Both the position numbers and the translations under genes were made by a program. From JAGXIT01 sp049293335 (GTDB taxonomy: Bacteria > Patescibacteriota > Saccharimonadia > Saccharimonadales > UBA4665), in contig JBATSO010000004.1 of NCBI GenBank assembly GCA_049293335.1, forward strand, positions 1 to 21,941: a stretch of DNA of 21,941 nucleotides, read 5' to 3'. The notes under the pieces were generated by a model. It was not told the origin of the DNA, searched no databases, and worked only from the letters and a program-made list of their open reading frames with translations. Below, piece by piece: positions 14,505 to 21,861 of the stretch (positions are counted from its first letter, which is position 1; the number at the start of each line of letters is the position of its first letter).

Positions 14505-15269
14505 TTACTTGATGTAGTACGTCACCTGGACGGTGTAGGATAGGTCATTTTGGCCTGGTTGAACCTCGAGCGAACTGGTGCTACTAGGCGCCACAGCCGC
14601 CTTGGCGTCCATGGTCATGATTGGGCCTGGATATACGCCACCACTTGAACTATCGGCAACAGTCTTGACTGACCCCAGTTTAAACCCAAGGTTTTTAGCC
14701 TGCTGATCGGCCTTAGCCCGCGCGTCTTTCGTAGCTTCATCTCGCCCCTTGGCTTCAAGGCGCTTTTTGGTTGCCTCGCTAAAGCCTGCCTGCGGAGTGA
14801 CCGAACCCGTTGGATTAGTTGAAACCAGATAGTCTTGAACTTTTTGGGCAGCATCGCGGGTATGCGTGACAGCGGTAATTTGTAAAGAGTACGTGTGTGT
14901 TTTTGATTGTTCGTTGTAGTAGTAATAATCGCGGTAGCCACTGGCATTGGTCTTAATGTCTTTATCGGCCACACCAACCTTTTTGAGCCCCGCGATTACT
15001 TCTTCGCTTTTCGCCGTTAGTTCAGTAAGGCCCGCTGCTTTGTCGGCATTTTGAAACTCATAGCTTGGGTAAAAAACATATTCGTCTGGTTCGGCTTTTA
15101 GTGTGGCGTTGCCACTAACACTTACGGTACGTTCCCCTGTTTTTGCGCCCTGCCATGGGCGCCACAATATTAGCATAACCAGCAGCATAAGTGCTAGCGC
15201 CACAACCAGTACCCACGGGTTAAGACGCACTGTTACCGACTTTGTTTGAGAATGTTTTTGCTCGTCCAT
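14505..15269 (-). CDS. SIMPL-domain (DUF541) membrane-anchored protein
   Basis: The 254-residue protein has a short cytoplasmic N-terminus, one hydrophobic helix (about 18-36) and an external SIMPL domain. The domain begins with the characteristic 'RTVSVSGNATLKAEPDEYVF' and shows 'TELTAKSEEVIAGLKKVGVADKDIKT', then 'ATKDARAKADQQAKNLGFKLGSVKTV', all close to the family consensus. SIMPL proteins such as YggE are linked to envelope stress in some bacteria, but their molecular role is unsettled. I chose ATG 15267-15269, which has GGAGG 8 bases upstream; a GTG at 15284 in frame lies directly after the -10 box. The -10 TATAAT (15285-15290) is so close that the GGAGG may be only partly transcribed. 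Stop is TAA. Confidence 0.85.
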   Translation of the reverse strand: MDEQKHSQTKSVTVRLNPWVLVVALALMLLVMLILWRPWQGAKTGERTVSVSGNATLKAEPDEYVFYPSYEFQNADKAAGLTELTAKSEEVIAGLKKVGVADKDIKTNASGYRDYYYYNEQSKTHTYSLQITAVTHTRDAAQKVQDYLVSTNPTGSVTPQAGFSEATKKRLEAKGRDEATKDARAKADQQAKNLGFKLGSVKTVADSSSGGVYPGPIMTMDAKAAVAPSSTSSLEVQPGQNDLSYTVQVTYYIK

Positions 15270-15284
15270 GCAGCGTGCCTCCAC

Positions 15285-15290
15285 ATTATA
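15285..15290 (-). promoter_or_regulatory. -10 box of the SIMPL gene
   Basis: A perfect TATAAT on the minus strand, 15 bases before the chosen ATG. No convincing -35 at 16 to 18 bp was found. Confidence 0.4.
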
Positions 15291-15334
15291 TATAACGTAT
15301 TGTCTCGTGTTTGGCGCTGGTTGTAAACGAAATA

Positions 15335-15793
15335 TTAGCGAATTGAAAGCACTTTGTAGGTAATAGTTTCGGCAGGCTTCACAATATCGACGCTGTCGCC
15401 TTCTTTTTTACCTAGCAGCGCCTTGCCAATTGGTGATTCATCGGAAATTTTATCGTTGGCTGGGTCAGCCTCGATAGTACCAACAAGTTGCACGGTTACT
15501 TCCCTGCCTTCGGGGTGCTTAAGCGTAACCGTAGAGCCCAGACTAACCTGGTTGGTTTTTTTAGCCTGAATAAGTTCGGCGTTAGCTAAAATATGCTCGA
15601 TTTCATCAATACGACTATCGGTGCGCTCTTGTTCCTGGCGAGCAGATTGGTATTCGGCATTTTCTGCTAAGTCACCCAGTTCGCGGGCGACTCGAATTGC
15701 CTCGGCCGTTTCGACTCGTTTTACGAGCAAGGCTGCTTTTTCGGCTTCTAACTCATCTATACCCGACTGCGTCAGGTGAAACAATTTTTTCAT
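15335..15793 (-). CDS. greA: Transcription elongation factor GreA
   Basis: GreA rescues backtracked RNA polymerase by stimulating transcript cleavage in the secondary channel. The 152-residue protein has the N-terminal coiled coil (about 1-75) with the acidic tip region 'ARELGDLAENAEYQSARQEQ', which holds the conserved Asp/Glu that position the catalytic metal, and a C-terminal FKBP-like domain with 'SPIGKALLGKKEGDSVDI' (family SPiG.ALlGk..GD). It starts 82 bases after proS and has a clear Shine-Dalgarno AAGGAGA 5 to 6 bases before the ATG. A TATACT at 15824-15829 on the minus strand could give it its own promoter with a leader of about 24 bases. Stop is TAA. Confidence 0.97.
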   Translation of the reverse strand: MKKLFHLTQSGIDELEAEKAALLVKRVETAEAIRVARELGDLAENAEYQSARQEQERTDSRIDEIEHILANAELIQAKKTNQVSLGSTVTLKHPEGREVTVQLVGTIEADPANDKISDESPIGKALLGKKEGDSVDIVKPAETITYKVLSIR

Positions 15794-15875
15794 AACATTC
15801 TCCTTGAATTATGCTGGACGAACAGTATATTTTTTACGAACCGACATTTAGTGCTGGTATAGTACCCTGGTTCGC

Positions 15876-17576
15876 TTACGTGGTCAACAAGTTTTTAAGG
15901 CTATCGAGTGTGATAAATGTACTAGACTTTTCGGTTCTTTTTTTGTACTCATACTCGTTGTTGGCTACTGTTTTTGCACTAACGACAACTCGGTGTGGCA
16001 TGCCAAGCAGATCGGCATCGGCAAACTTTTCGCCTGGGCGACGCTCGGTGTCATCATATAACACCGTAAGACCTGCGTTTTTAAGCTCGTCGTACAGCGT
16101 GTCGGCCGCCCGAACAACCGCTTCATCCTCACCAAGTCGAGCAATATACACCTGGTAGGGCGCTACGTTTTCTGGCCACACTAAGCCAGCCTCATCTGCG
16201 TACTTTTCGGCAATAACACCCATTAACCTTGTTATGCCAATGCCGTATGAGCCAAGGTGTACATATGCTCGCTCGCCCGACTCATCGGTGTAGGCAAACT
16301 CCATCTCTTGGCTTTTTTGCCTACCGAAATCGAAAATATTACCAACTTCGACCGTTTTATGTATAACGTAGGCCTCGCCTGTTTCAGGGTGTAAGTCACC
16401 TGCTTTGGCTACTTTAATATCATAAAATTGGGCTGGCCTAGCTACATCACGCTCCCAGTTGACATTGTAGGCATGCTTACCTGTTTTGTTAGCGCCCGTT
16501 TCGAAGTTGGTCAAATGTTCGCACGACTCATCAACATACAACAGTATACTATCCGGCAAATTATACATGCCCGCAAACCCTAGAGTCGCACCTGTTGCCT
16601 CCTGCACTTGCTCGGCCGAGGCTAGTTGCAGCCAATCAGCATCGGAAACTGCCTTAAGTTTATCTTCGTTGAGTTTATAGTCACTGCGTACGACTGCCGC
16701 AACCATGCCTTTATTTGTGTTATACAGCATGGTTTTTGTACTCGAAGTAATGGCGATGTTTAGTTCTTTAACGAGTGCGTCAACCCCTACAATGTCTGCA
16801 TTTTCTAAGAAGGCCAGTTCGGCCAGAGTATCGGACTGTTCAACCGGGGCGGCCCGAACGGGCGCGATTTCGGCATTGAAAGCCTGGTTAGTACTCGGTA
16901 CCACAAAAATGTAATCTTCGCCCGCCTCGCAGATAGTTTGAAATTCGTGGCTATACTTAGTGAATGCTCCGCCACTAGCATAGGTTATGTACGTCTCATC
17001 TCCAAGCCCAACACGCTGGAACACACGGGTGTACGCATCCATGGCCGCTTGGTAAAATTCCGCGTGTTTTTCGGCGTTTAAAGTACAGCTATACATATCG
17101 TTCATCACAAACTCGCGGCCGCGTAATATTCCGCTTTTGGCCCGAACCTCGTTACGTAGCTTGGTCTGGAACTGATGTACATACACGGGTAGATCTTTGT
17201 AGCTTGCGATGTACTGCTTGAGCATAGTAATGATTGGCTCTTCGTGGCTCCAGGCAAAACCGATTTCGGTACCGTCTTGCAGGTGTGATTTAAACCAAAT
17301 ATCAACCACTTTTTCGTCCCAACGGCCTGTTTGCTCCCAAGTCTCTCGAGGCTGCAAGCTACTCATAATAAGTTCTTGGCCACCAATTGCAGTCATTTCT
17401 TCGCGCACAATTTGTTTGATGTTTTCAAGCACTTGAAGACCGAGCGGTGTGTAAGCGTACACACCAGCCATGACTTTGTAGACATAGCCCGCCCGTATTA
17501 GTAACTGAGCGTTCTTGGCAACTTCTTCGGCTGGCGCCTGTTTAAGTGTTTTAGTAAAAAGTTTTGATACATGCAT
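15876..17576 (-). CDS. proS: Prolyl-tRNA synthetase, bacterial type
   Basis: ProRS charges tRNA-Pro. The 566-residue class II enzyme has motif 2 at about 138-160 (RNEVRAKSGILRGREFVMND), an editing (INS) domain inserted at about 230-390 that removes mischarged alanine, and motif 3 at about 441-456 (GSYGIGITRLMGVIAE). The anticodon-binding domain (about 465-566) ends the protein. Length matches the long bacterial form. The ATG at 17574-17576 has a Shine-Dalgarno-like AAGGA 6 bases upstream. It follows the CPBP gene by 255 bases, a gap occupied by a MITE-like palindrome; a weak -10 TACTAT at 17602-17607 may drive it. Stop is TAA. Confidence 0.97.
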   Translation of the reverse strand: MHVSKLFTKTLKQAPAEEVAKNAQLLIRAGYVYKVMAGVYAYTPLGLQVLENIKQIVREEMTAIGGQELIMSSLQPRETWEQTGRWDEKVVDIWFKSHLQDGTEIGFAWSHEEPIITMLKQYIASYKDLPVYVHQFQTKLRNEVRAKSGILRGREFVMNDMYSCTLNAEKHAEFYQAAMDAYTRVFQRVGLGDETYITYASGGAFTKYSHEFQTICEAGEDYIFVVPSTNQAFNAEIAPVRAAPVEQSDTLAELAFLENADIVGVDALVKELNIAITSSTKTMLYNTNKGMVAAVVRSDYKLNEDKLKAVSDADWLQLASAEQVQEATGATLGFAGMYNLPDSILLYVDESCEHLTNFETGANKTGKHAYNVNWERDVARPAQFYDIKVAKAGDLHPETGEAYVIHKTVEVGNIFDFGRQKSQEMEFAYTDESGERAYVHLGSYGIGITRLMGVIAEKYADEAGLVWPENVAPYQVYIARLGEDEAVVRAADTLYDELKNAGLTVLYDDTERRPGEKFADADLLGMPHRVVVSAKTVANNEYEYKKRTEKSSTFITLDSLKNLLTT

Positions 17577-17667
17577 ACTTGTTCCTTGCCTCTGTTACGA
17601 AATAGTAGGCTTATTCCCTATTTATATTCTTAATTGTACAGTATTTTGCCCGCCCCAGCATAAGAAC

Positions 17668-17792
17668 CTGACCCACATGCACTTTTTACCCCGTGTCATC
17701 CCGACCGAAGTGGAGGGATCTCGTTAGGTGCAAACATACTGAGATCTTTCGACTTCGCTCAAGATGACATCCAAAAAGTGCATGTGGGTCAG
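17668..17792. mobile_element. MITE-like 125-bp nested palindrome with 20-bp terminal inverted repeats
   Basis: The ends are perfect 20-bp inverted repeats (17668-17687 and 17773-17792, outer bases CTGACCCACATG). Inside lies a second imperfect inverted pair of 28 bases with 22 matches (17695-17722 and 17741-17768) around an 18-base loop. CATAAGAAC stands directly outside both ends (17659-17667 and 17793-17801), as a 9-bp target duplication would; the direct repeat extends to 12 bases if the terminal CAG is counted. There is no room for a protein. The inner motif GTCATCCCGACCGAAGTGG resembles a dispersed palindromic repeat I have seen in many bacterial genomes. It fits a non-autonomous element moved by a transposase elsewhere. 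Confidence 0.75.
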
Positions 17793-17831
17793 CATAAGAA
17801 CAGTTGCCTCATGTTTTTTTAACCACTCGAG

Positions 17832-18662
17832 CTACTTAACTAAAAACAACACCGAAAATGCCAAGCCGTTTTTCATGGCATGAATAAATATCGCCGACCA
17901 CAAACTATCACTCCTCACACGAACATAGCAAAGCACCATCGAAAGCACAAACGTATCAATCGCTGCCACCCAAAGCAGCGGCGCACCGCTCCCAAACTGT
18001 AAATGCCCTACCGCAAATATAATACTGGTAATAATTGCTGCGGGCAGAAACCTAAGTTTTTGCCGCATACCTGTAAACAAAAAACCTCTAAACAAAATTT
18101 CTTCGGCAAGCGGTGGCAAAATAACCAAACTTACAAAAGTGAGCATAAGCTCCAGAGGTGTTGAGGCACCAGAAAAGCCAATTTCTTGCTTTTGTTCCAT
18201 GTTTAGCGAAGGCACCAACTTACTTGCGAGCACTGCAACCAAAATATAGCTTAAAAAGTACGCACCAAACCCAACCAGTGCCACGCCAATATAGCGCATC
18301 TGCACGCTGTTCCAGCCGATTGTACGTAGTAAAACCTGGCGCCTACGCACAAACCAAAAAACTCCCGCAATACATAGCGCCTCGGCTAGTAAAATGAAAG
18401 CAAACTGCGCTGGAATAGAATTGTCTAACCATGCTTCTGCCCTAGAGGTGTTCCAACCAAGCGCTTTCATGCCAATAATGAGCACCAGGCTCGCTACAAC
18501 CTGAGTTGCAACATAAATAAATAATGTATACAACACAGCCGCAATAGGACCCCACATGCCTTTCTTGGCAGGCTTTTCGGTACTAACGCTTGCAGGTTCA
18601 AGCTCTGCCGTTGGTAGCACCGCGGCGTCTTTCGCAGCTTGCTTAGAAGAATCGTTTAACAT
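17832..18662 (-). CDS. CPBP-family intramembrane protease
   Basis: The 276-residue protein is a multi-spanning membrane protein of the CPBP (Rce1/Abi) family. Motif 1 is EEILFR (E187, E188, R192), motif 2 the FAVGH histidine (H220), and motif 3 HAMKN (H261, N265); these are the predicted catalytic and structural residues. The first 35 residues are Ala/Glu/Lys-rich and cytoplasmic; about seven or eight hydrophobic segments follow. In bacteria these proteins act in bacteriocin maturation or immunity, or in membrane-protein processing; the substrate here is unknown. Its start overlaps the 3' end of the RseP-type protease gene by 20 bases in another frame, so two membrane proteases are made together. 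No Shine-Dalgarno precedes the ATG. Stop is TAG. Confidence 0.9.
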   Translation of the reverse strand: MLNDSSKQAAKDAAVLPTAELEPASVSTEKPAKKGMWGPIAAVLYTLFIYVATQVVASLVLIIGMKALGWNTSRAEAWLDNSIPAQFAFILLAEALCIAGVFWFVRRRQVLLRTIGWNSVQMRYIGVALVGFGAYFLSYILVAVLASKLVPSLNMEQKQEIGFSGASTPLELMLTFVSLVILPPLAEEILFRGFLFTGMRQKLRFLPAAIITSIIFAVGHLQFGSGAPLLWVAAIDTFVLSMVLCYVRVRSDSLWSAIFIHAMKNGLAFSVLFLVK

Positions 18663-19845
18663 CTACAATGGTAATTAGGATAATTAGAACTATCAGCGCC
18701 ATAAAACTGGCTCCTACAATGGTTTCTTCGAGTTTGGGCGTTAAACGCTTTTCTTTTGTAAGGCGGCTAATAAGCATCATGTAAAGCCGCCCACCATCCA
18801 GCGCTGGTATGGGCAAAACATTCATAATAGCGAGTGTGAGCGAGATAACCGCAATAATCATAAGCATAAATTGAAAGCCGAGCGTACTACCACTTTTAAG
18901 AACCACAAATATACCAAGTGGGCCCGAAACCTGGCTGCTAGCAGCCGTTTGAGCTTGTTGACGTGCAGGCGTGTTGCCAGTAACGACTCCCGCAATAATC
19001 CCGCCCAGACCCTGCAAAGCATGCCCTAACCCCTGAAACGTCATTTTCGTAAACTGAGCCGACAAACCAAGCGCCACCACAGGTGCCGACCAAGTCGAGC
19101 GCTGCAAAATATACTCTTTGGGCTGTACGCCCAGGTAGCCTTTTGGATTCTGTGTTTTTTTACTAGCCTCTACAGTTGCGGTGTCGCGCAGCATAACGGT
19201 GGCTAAATGTTTCGCGCCCTTGCGCTGGAAAGACAGTTCTACTTTTTGGTCAGCGTATTGTTTGGTAATGGTCGGCAAGACTTGTGCAGCATCGACTTTG
19301 GTGAGATCGCTCGAGTGTTGCTTACAGTCTGCTACCCCCTGACAGACCGCCTTGATGCCCAATAGTGTGTCTTCGGCCTTCAACCCAGCTTTTTCGGCTG
19401 GAGAACCTGGCTCGACATATGTAACCAGTAACTGCCGGTGTACTACTTTGGTGTCGCTGGCCACGGTAAACTGGTTATCGAGCAACTTTGGCATGCCAAC
19501 CAGTGCGAGTAGCGTAAAAAGCACTAGTGCCGTTACAAAGTTAACCGCTACACCCGCCAGCATAATTTTAGTTTTTGCCCAGTCGCTAGCCGCCCCAAAG
19601 CTGCCCTTGTGGGTGTCGCTATCGTGCTCGCCCTTTAGTTTTACAAAGCCACCGAGCGGCAGCAGGTTTATGGTAAAATCCCAGCCGCCCTTCATCTTTT
19701 TCTTCCATAGTTTGGGCGGGAAAAAGATGCCAAATTCTTCGACCTCTACGCCGTTGCGACGCGCCGCCCAAAAGTGACCCATCTCGTGCACAATCACGAG
19801 CCCAATAAACAAAAAAATGCCGAGAATAAATATAATCGTCCCCAT
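18643..19845 (-). CDS. rseP: RseP-type site-2 zinc protease (M50)
   Basis: This intramembrane protease cleaves transmembrane helices of anti-sigma factors or leftover signal peptides. The 400-residue protein has HEMGH (H20, E21, H24) in the first membrane helix, one PDZ domain (about 140-170, core YVEPGSPAEKAGL) and the second catalytic motif 'LPIPALDGGRL' near the end, followed by the last membrane segments. It has a single PDZ domain, as in shorter Gram-positive forms. A -10 TATACT ends 9 bases before the ATG at 19843-19845 and no Shine-Dalgarno is seen. In many bacteria rseP follows dxr and cdsA; here it follows the S23-type gene and a heptamer array. The RseP name is by family; no anti-sigma partner is in the window. 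Confidence 0.93.
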   Translation of the reverse strand: MGTIIFILGIFLFIGLVIVHEMGHFWAARRNGVEVEEFGIFFPPKLWKKKMKGGWDFTINLLPLGGFVKLKGEHDSDTHKGSFGAASDWAKTKIMLAGVAVNFVTALVLFTLLALVGMPKLLDNQFTVASDTKVVHRQLLVTYVEPGSPAEKAGLKAEDTLLGIKAVCQGVADCKQHSSDLTKVDAAQVLPTITKQYADQKVELSFQRKGAKHLATVMLRDTATVEASKKTQNPKGYLGVQPKEYILQRSTWSAPVVALGLSAQFTKMTFQGLGHALQGLGGIIAGVVTGNTPARQQAQTAASSQVSGPLGIFVVLKSGSTLGFQFMLMIIAVISLTLAIMNVLPIPALDGGRLYMMLISRLTKEKRLTPKLEETIVGASFMALIVLIILITIVDVKRFF

Positions 19846-19854
19846 ATGGGTTCT

Positions 19855-19860
19855 AGTATA
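19855..19860 (-). promoter_or_regulatory. -10 box of rseP
   Basis: Minus-strand TATACT ends 9 bases before the rseP ATG. The heptamer array starts 6 bases further upstream and occupies the -35 region, where no good hexamer is seen. Confidence 0.4.
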
Positions 19861-19865
19861 CCGTA

Positions 19866-19893
19866 TGGAGCTTAGATCTTGGAGCTTAGATCT
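19866..19893. repeat. Heptamer array at the 3' end of the S23-type gene
   Basis: A perfect tandem of the 14-mer TGGAGCTTAGATCT (two 7-bp units, twice), then TAGA. It contains the stop codon of the S23-type gene (19886-19888) and its last two codons. It is in inverted orientation relative to the array at 20265-20303. Confidence 0.85.
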
Positions 19894-20242
19894 TAGATTT
19901 TAATGATTTTATGAGAGCGGTTAGCATACGACCAATGATATCAGCAGTATCTACCAGTTGTTTTGTGTCAATTTTATGTACCTTTTCTATAATTATAAGT
20001 TGGGTCTGACACTCTGCGGTCGAACCTAAAGCCATGCCCGTGAATTGAATCGTCTCCTTTATGTTCAGGCGCTTCTGACCTTCTGCAATGTTCGATGGTA
20101 TTGACACGGCAGACCGGCGCAGTTGGTCGGCAAGCGCATATGTTTCGTGCTTTGGTAAGTTGTCGGCGAGTTCATATACAGATACAACAAAGTCAATGGC
20201 TCTTTGCCAAACCTGCAAATCTCTATAATCGTGCGTCGCCAC
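19886..20242 (-). CDS. Four-helix-bundle protein, S23 (23S rRNA intervening sequence) family
   Basis: The 118-residue protein matches the S23 family: 'YRDLQVWQRAIDFVVSVYELADNLPKHE', then 'ALADQLRRSAVSIPSNIAEGQKR' and a C-terminal amphipathic helix. Family members are four-helix bundles that form pentamers. They were first found as the open reading frame within intervening sequences in 23S rRNA genes, where flanking complementary DNA forms a stem; Avd of diversity-generating retroelements is a relative. Here the gene is not in an rRNA gene but is still bracketed by inverted heptamer arrays, and its last codons and stop are repeat sequence. The start is GTG (20240-20242) with GGGAG 8 bases upstream; the family start pattern supports it. 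Function is unknown, with RNA or nucleic-acid binding assumed for the family. Confidence 0.88.
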   Translation of the reverse strand: MATHDYRDLQVWQRAIDFVVSVYELADNLPKHETYALADQLRRSAVSIPSNIAEGQKRLNIKETIQFTGMALGSTAECQTQLIIIEKVHKIDTKQLVDTADIIGRMLTALIKSLKSKI

Positions 20243-20264
20243 TTACTAAACTCCCTACTCCTTT

Positions 20265-20303
20265 TCTAAGATCTAAGATCTAAGCTCCAAGCTCCAAGAT
20301 CTA
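20265..20303. repeat. Heptamer array at the 5' side of the S23-type gene
   Basis: TCTA followed by five exact 7-bp units: AGATCTA, AGATCTA, AGCTCCA, AGCTCCA, AGATCTA (20269-20303). It begins 2 bases after the frr stop codon on the minus strand and is the inverted partner of the 19866-19893 array. Confidence 0.85.
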
Positions 20304-20305
20304 CC

Positions 20306-20869
20306 CTAAACCTTTAAGATATCGCTTTCCTTCGCCTTAGTGGCAGACTCTATGTCGGTGCGGGTTTTTTGCATGGCGTCTTCGACTTGAGTGCTGAGGC
20401 GTTTGGCGTCGTCCTCGCCAATAGATTTGTCTTTTTTGGCTTTGTCTATAGCATCCATGGCTTCGTGACGTACCGCACGTATGGCAATCATGGCGTCTTC
20501 TTGCTTAACGCCAAGTTGTTTGGCAATCTCGCGGCGGCGCTCCTCAGTAAGTGGCGGCACAGGCACGCGTACCACATGGCCATCGTCGCTTGGGTTCATG
20601 CCTAGGCTGGGATTATCGCGAATAGCACTCGCGATTTTTTGCAAATTACTGGGGTCAAATGGCGTAATCTGTAATAGCTGCGCTTCGGGCGCCGTCACAT
20701 TGGCAACCTGGTTTAGGGGCATAGGGGTACCGTAGGCTTCAACCATAACGCCGTCGAGCATAGCAGCACTGGCCCGACCTGTTCGCAACTGCTTTAGCTG
20801 CTCGTGGTAGCGCTCGACCGCTGCTGTAAACTTTTTTTTCGCCTCTTCAACTGCTTGCTGTGGATTCAT
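20306..20869 (-). CDS. frr: Ribosome recycling factor
   Basis: RRF with EF-G splits the post-termination ribosome. The 187-residue protein has full family length and landmarks: 'LKQLRTGRASAAMLDGVMVEAYGTPMPLNQVA' (the long helix and entry to the small domain), 'ITPFDPSNLQKIASAIRDNPSLGMNPSDDG', 'VPVPPLTEERRREIAKQL' and the final helix with 'VEDAMQKTRTDIE'. The ATG at 20867-20869 has a strong Shine-Dalgarno AAAGGAG 5 bases upstream and an extended -10 TGCTATACT behind it, giving a leader of about 15 bases. In most bacteria frr follows pyrH; here the upstream gene is an unrelated secreted protein 105 bases away. Stop is TAG. Confidence 0.97.
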   Translation of the reverse strand: MNPQQAVEEAKKKFTAAVERYHEQLKQLRTGRASAAMLDGVMVEAYGTPMPLNQVANVTAPEAQLLQITPFDPSNLQKIASAIRDNPSLGMNPSDDGHVVRVPVPPLTEERRREIAKQLGVKQEDAMIAIRAVRHEAMDAIDKAKKDKSIGEDDAKRLSTQVEDAMQKTRTDIESATKAKESDILKV

Positions 20870-20890
20870 GTGTACTCCTTTAATTCTTAC

Positions 20891-20899
20891 AGTATAGCA
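20891..20899 (-). promoter_or_regulatory. Extended -10 promoter of frr
   Basis: Minus-strand TGC followed by TATACT (20891-20896). The start would fall near 20884, so unlike several other genes here the mRNA carries a complete Shine-Dalgarno. The -35 region is weak. Confidence 0.5.
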
Positions 20900-20974
20900 A
20901 AAATAACCCAGTTAAGTGGTCGCTTAGTTACTCGCGTCCTCACCTGAGTTTCGCCTCGAGTCAGCGAAATTATT

Positions 20975-21784
20975 TTATTGCCCTAGAGCGTCTGCTGCTT
21001 GCCCTAAAACAGCTTGGTCAAAGCCTTGTGCGTCTACGGCGGTAGGTAGTGCTGAAGTTTCCATAATTTCGCACACCTGCGGACCGCAACTGTAGCTTGT
21101 GTTTGCGCTATCTTTTAGCATGGTGCTACCCACCGTCCAAACAGGCGTAACTGGGTAGTTCTGTGGCTTGTTCTGTGCAGTCAGTAACGATACTTGCGCA
21201 GAATCATCGAAGCTATACATCGTATGTGCCTTTTTATCTACAACCGATAGCGAAGGCACACCCTGAGACAAGTCTATCTTTCCGCTTTTATCACGGTACA
21301 CGAGCACTATAACACCAGGTGCTTTCGCCGCGCGTGGCGTGTTGTCGCCCATATTGCCGTACCATCCCCATCCCGACTTGTCACTGGCTGTTTTTGGGTT
21401 ATTTTGCAGCGGCACAAAACTGAACTTACCCAGCTTACCTTTGTTGCCATTGGCAACCACTTTACTGCCCATCTCGGTCACGATTATCTGTATACTCTGG
21501 TTTCTCTGTGGGCCTAGTACGTACTCACTTACTTGATTTTTCTTACTTTCTGGGCTCTCTAAGGTCGTCGTGGCTGGAGGCCTTGGGAGCACAATGTTTC
21601 CAAAAGCAAAGATTGTTTCTGGCGACAGGCCGTCTGTTTGGCGGGAGCGTGTCTCGCTGCTTCCCTTCGTGACTTGTGCGGCACCTCCAGATTGACTTAG
21701 TGAAGCCAAAGCTACTGTAGCCGTTAAAGATGCAACCATAACCCTACCTTTTCCAGGACGCCAACGCCTTATTTCCTGACTCAT
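20975..21784 (-). CDS. Hypothetical secreted protein
   Basis: I do not recognise the family. The 269-residue protein has a signal-peptide-like N-terminus: basic 'RRWRPGKGR', a hydrophobic core 'VMVASLTATVALASL' and a possible Ala-rich cleavage region around GGAAQ (about residue 36). The mature part is Ser/Thr/Lys/Gln-rich and mostly beta in appearance, with no membrane segment, and has two cysteines close together (CGPQVC) near the C-terminus that could form a disulfide. The start is ATG 21782-21784; a GTG two codons upstream is possible, but AAGGTGAG with proper spacing supports the ATG. A well-formed promoter lies about 50 bases upstream, so it is its own unit with a leader of about 42 bases. 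Stop is TAA. Confidence 0.75.
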   Translation of the reverse strand: MSQEIRRWRPGKGRVMVASLTATVALASLSQSGGAAQVTKGSSETRSRQTDGLSPETIFAFGNIVLPRPPATTTLESPESKKNQVSEYVLGPQRNQSIQIIVTEMGSKVVANGNKGKLGKFSFVPLQNNPKTASDKSGWGWYGNMGDNTPRAAKAPGVIVLVYRDKSGKIDLSQGVPSLSVVDKKAHTMYSFDDSAQVSLLTAQNKPQNYPVTPVWTVGSTMLKDSANTSYSCGPQVCEIMETSALPTAVDAQGFDQAVLGQAADALGQ

Positions 21785-21832
21785 ATACACTCACCTTCTC
21801 TGTACGAAAGATTTACATACTTTACTCTTCAC

Positions 21833-21861
21833 ATAGTACAATAAAAGTGTTTTATATACAA
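21833..21861 (-). promoter_or_regulatory. Promoter of the secreted-protein gene
   Basis: Minus-strand TTGTAT (21856-21861) and TACTAT (21833-21838) spaced by 17 bp. The start is expected near 21826, leaving a leader with a Shine-Dalgarno. The remaining right edge (21865-21941) holds nothing I can identify. Confidence 0.55.
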
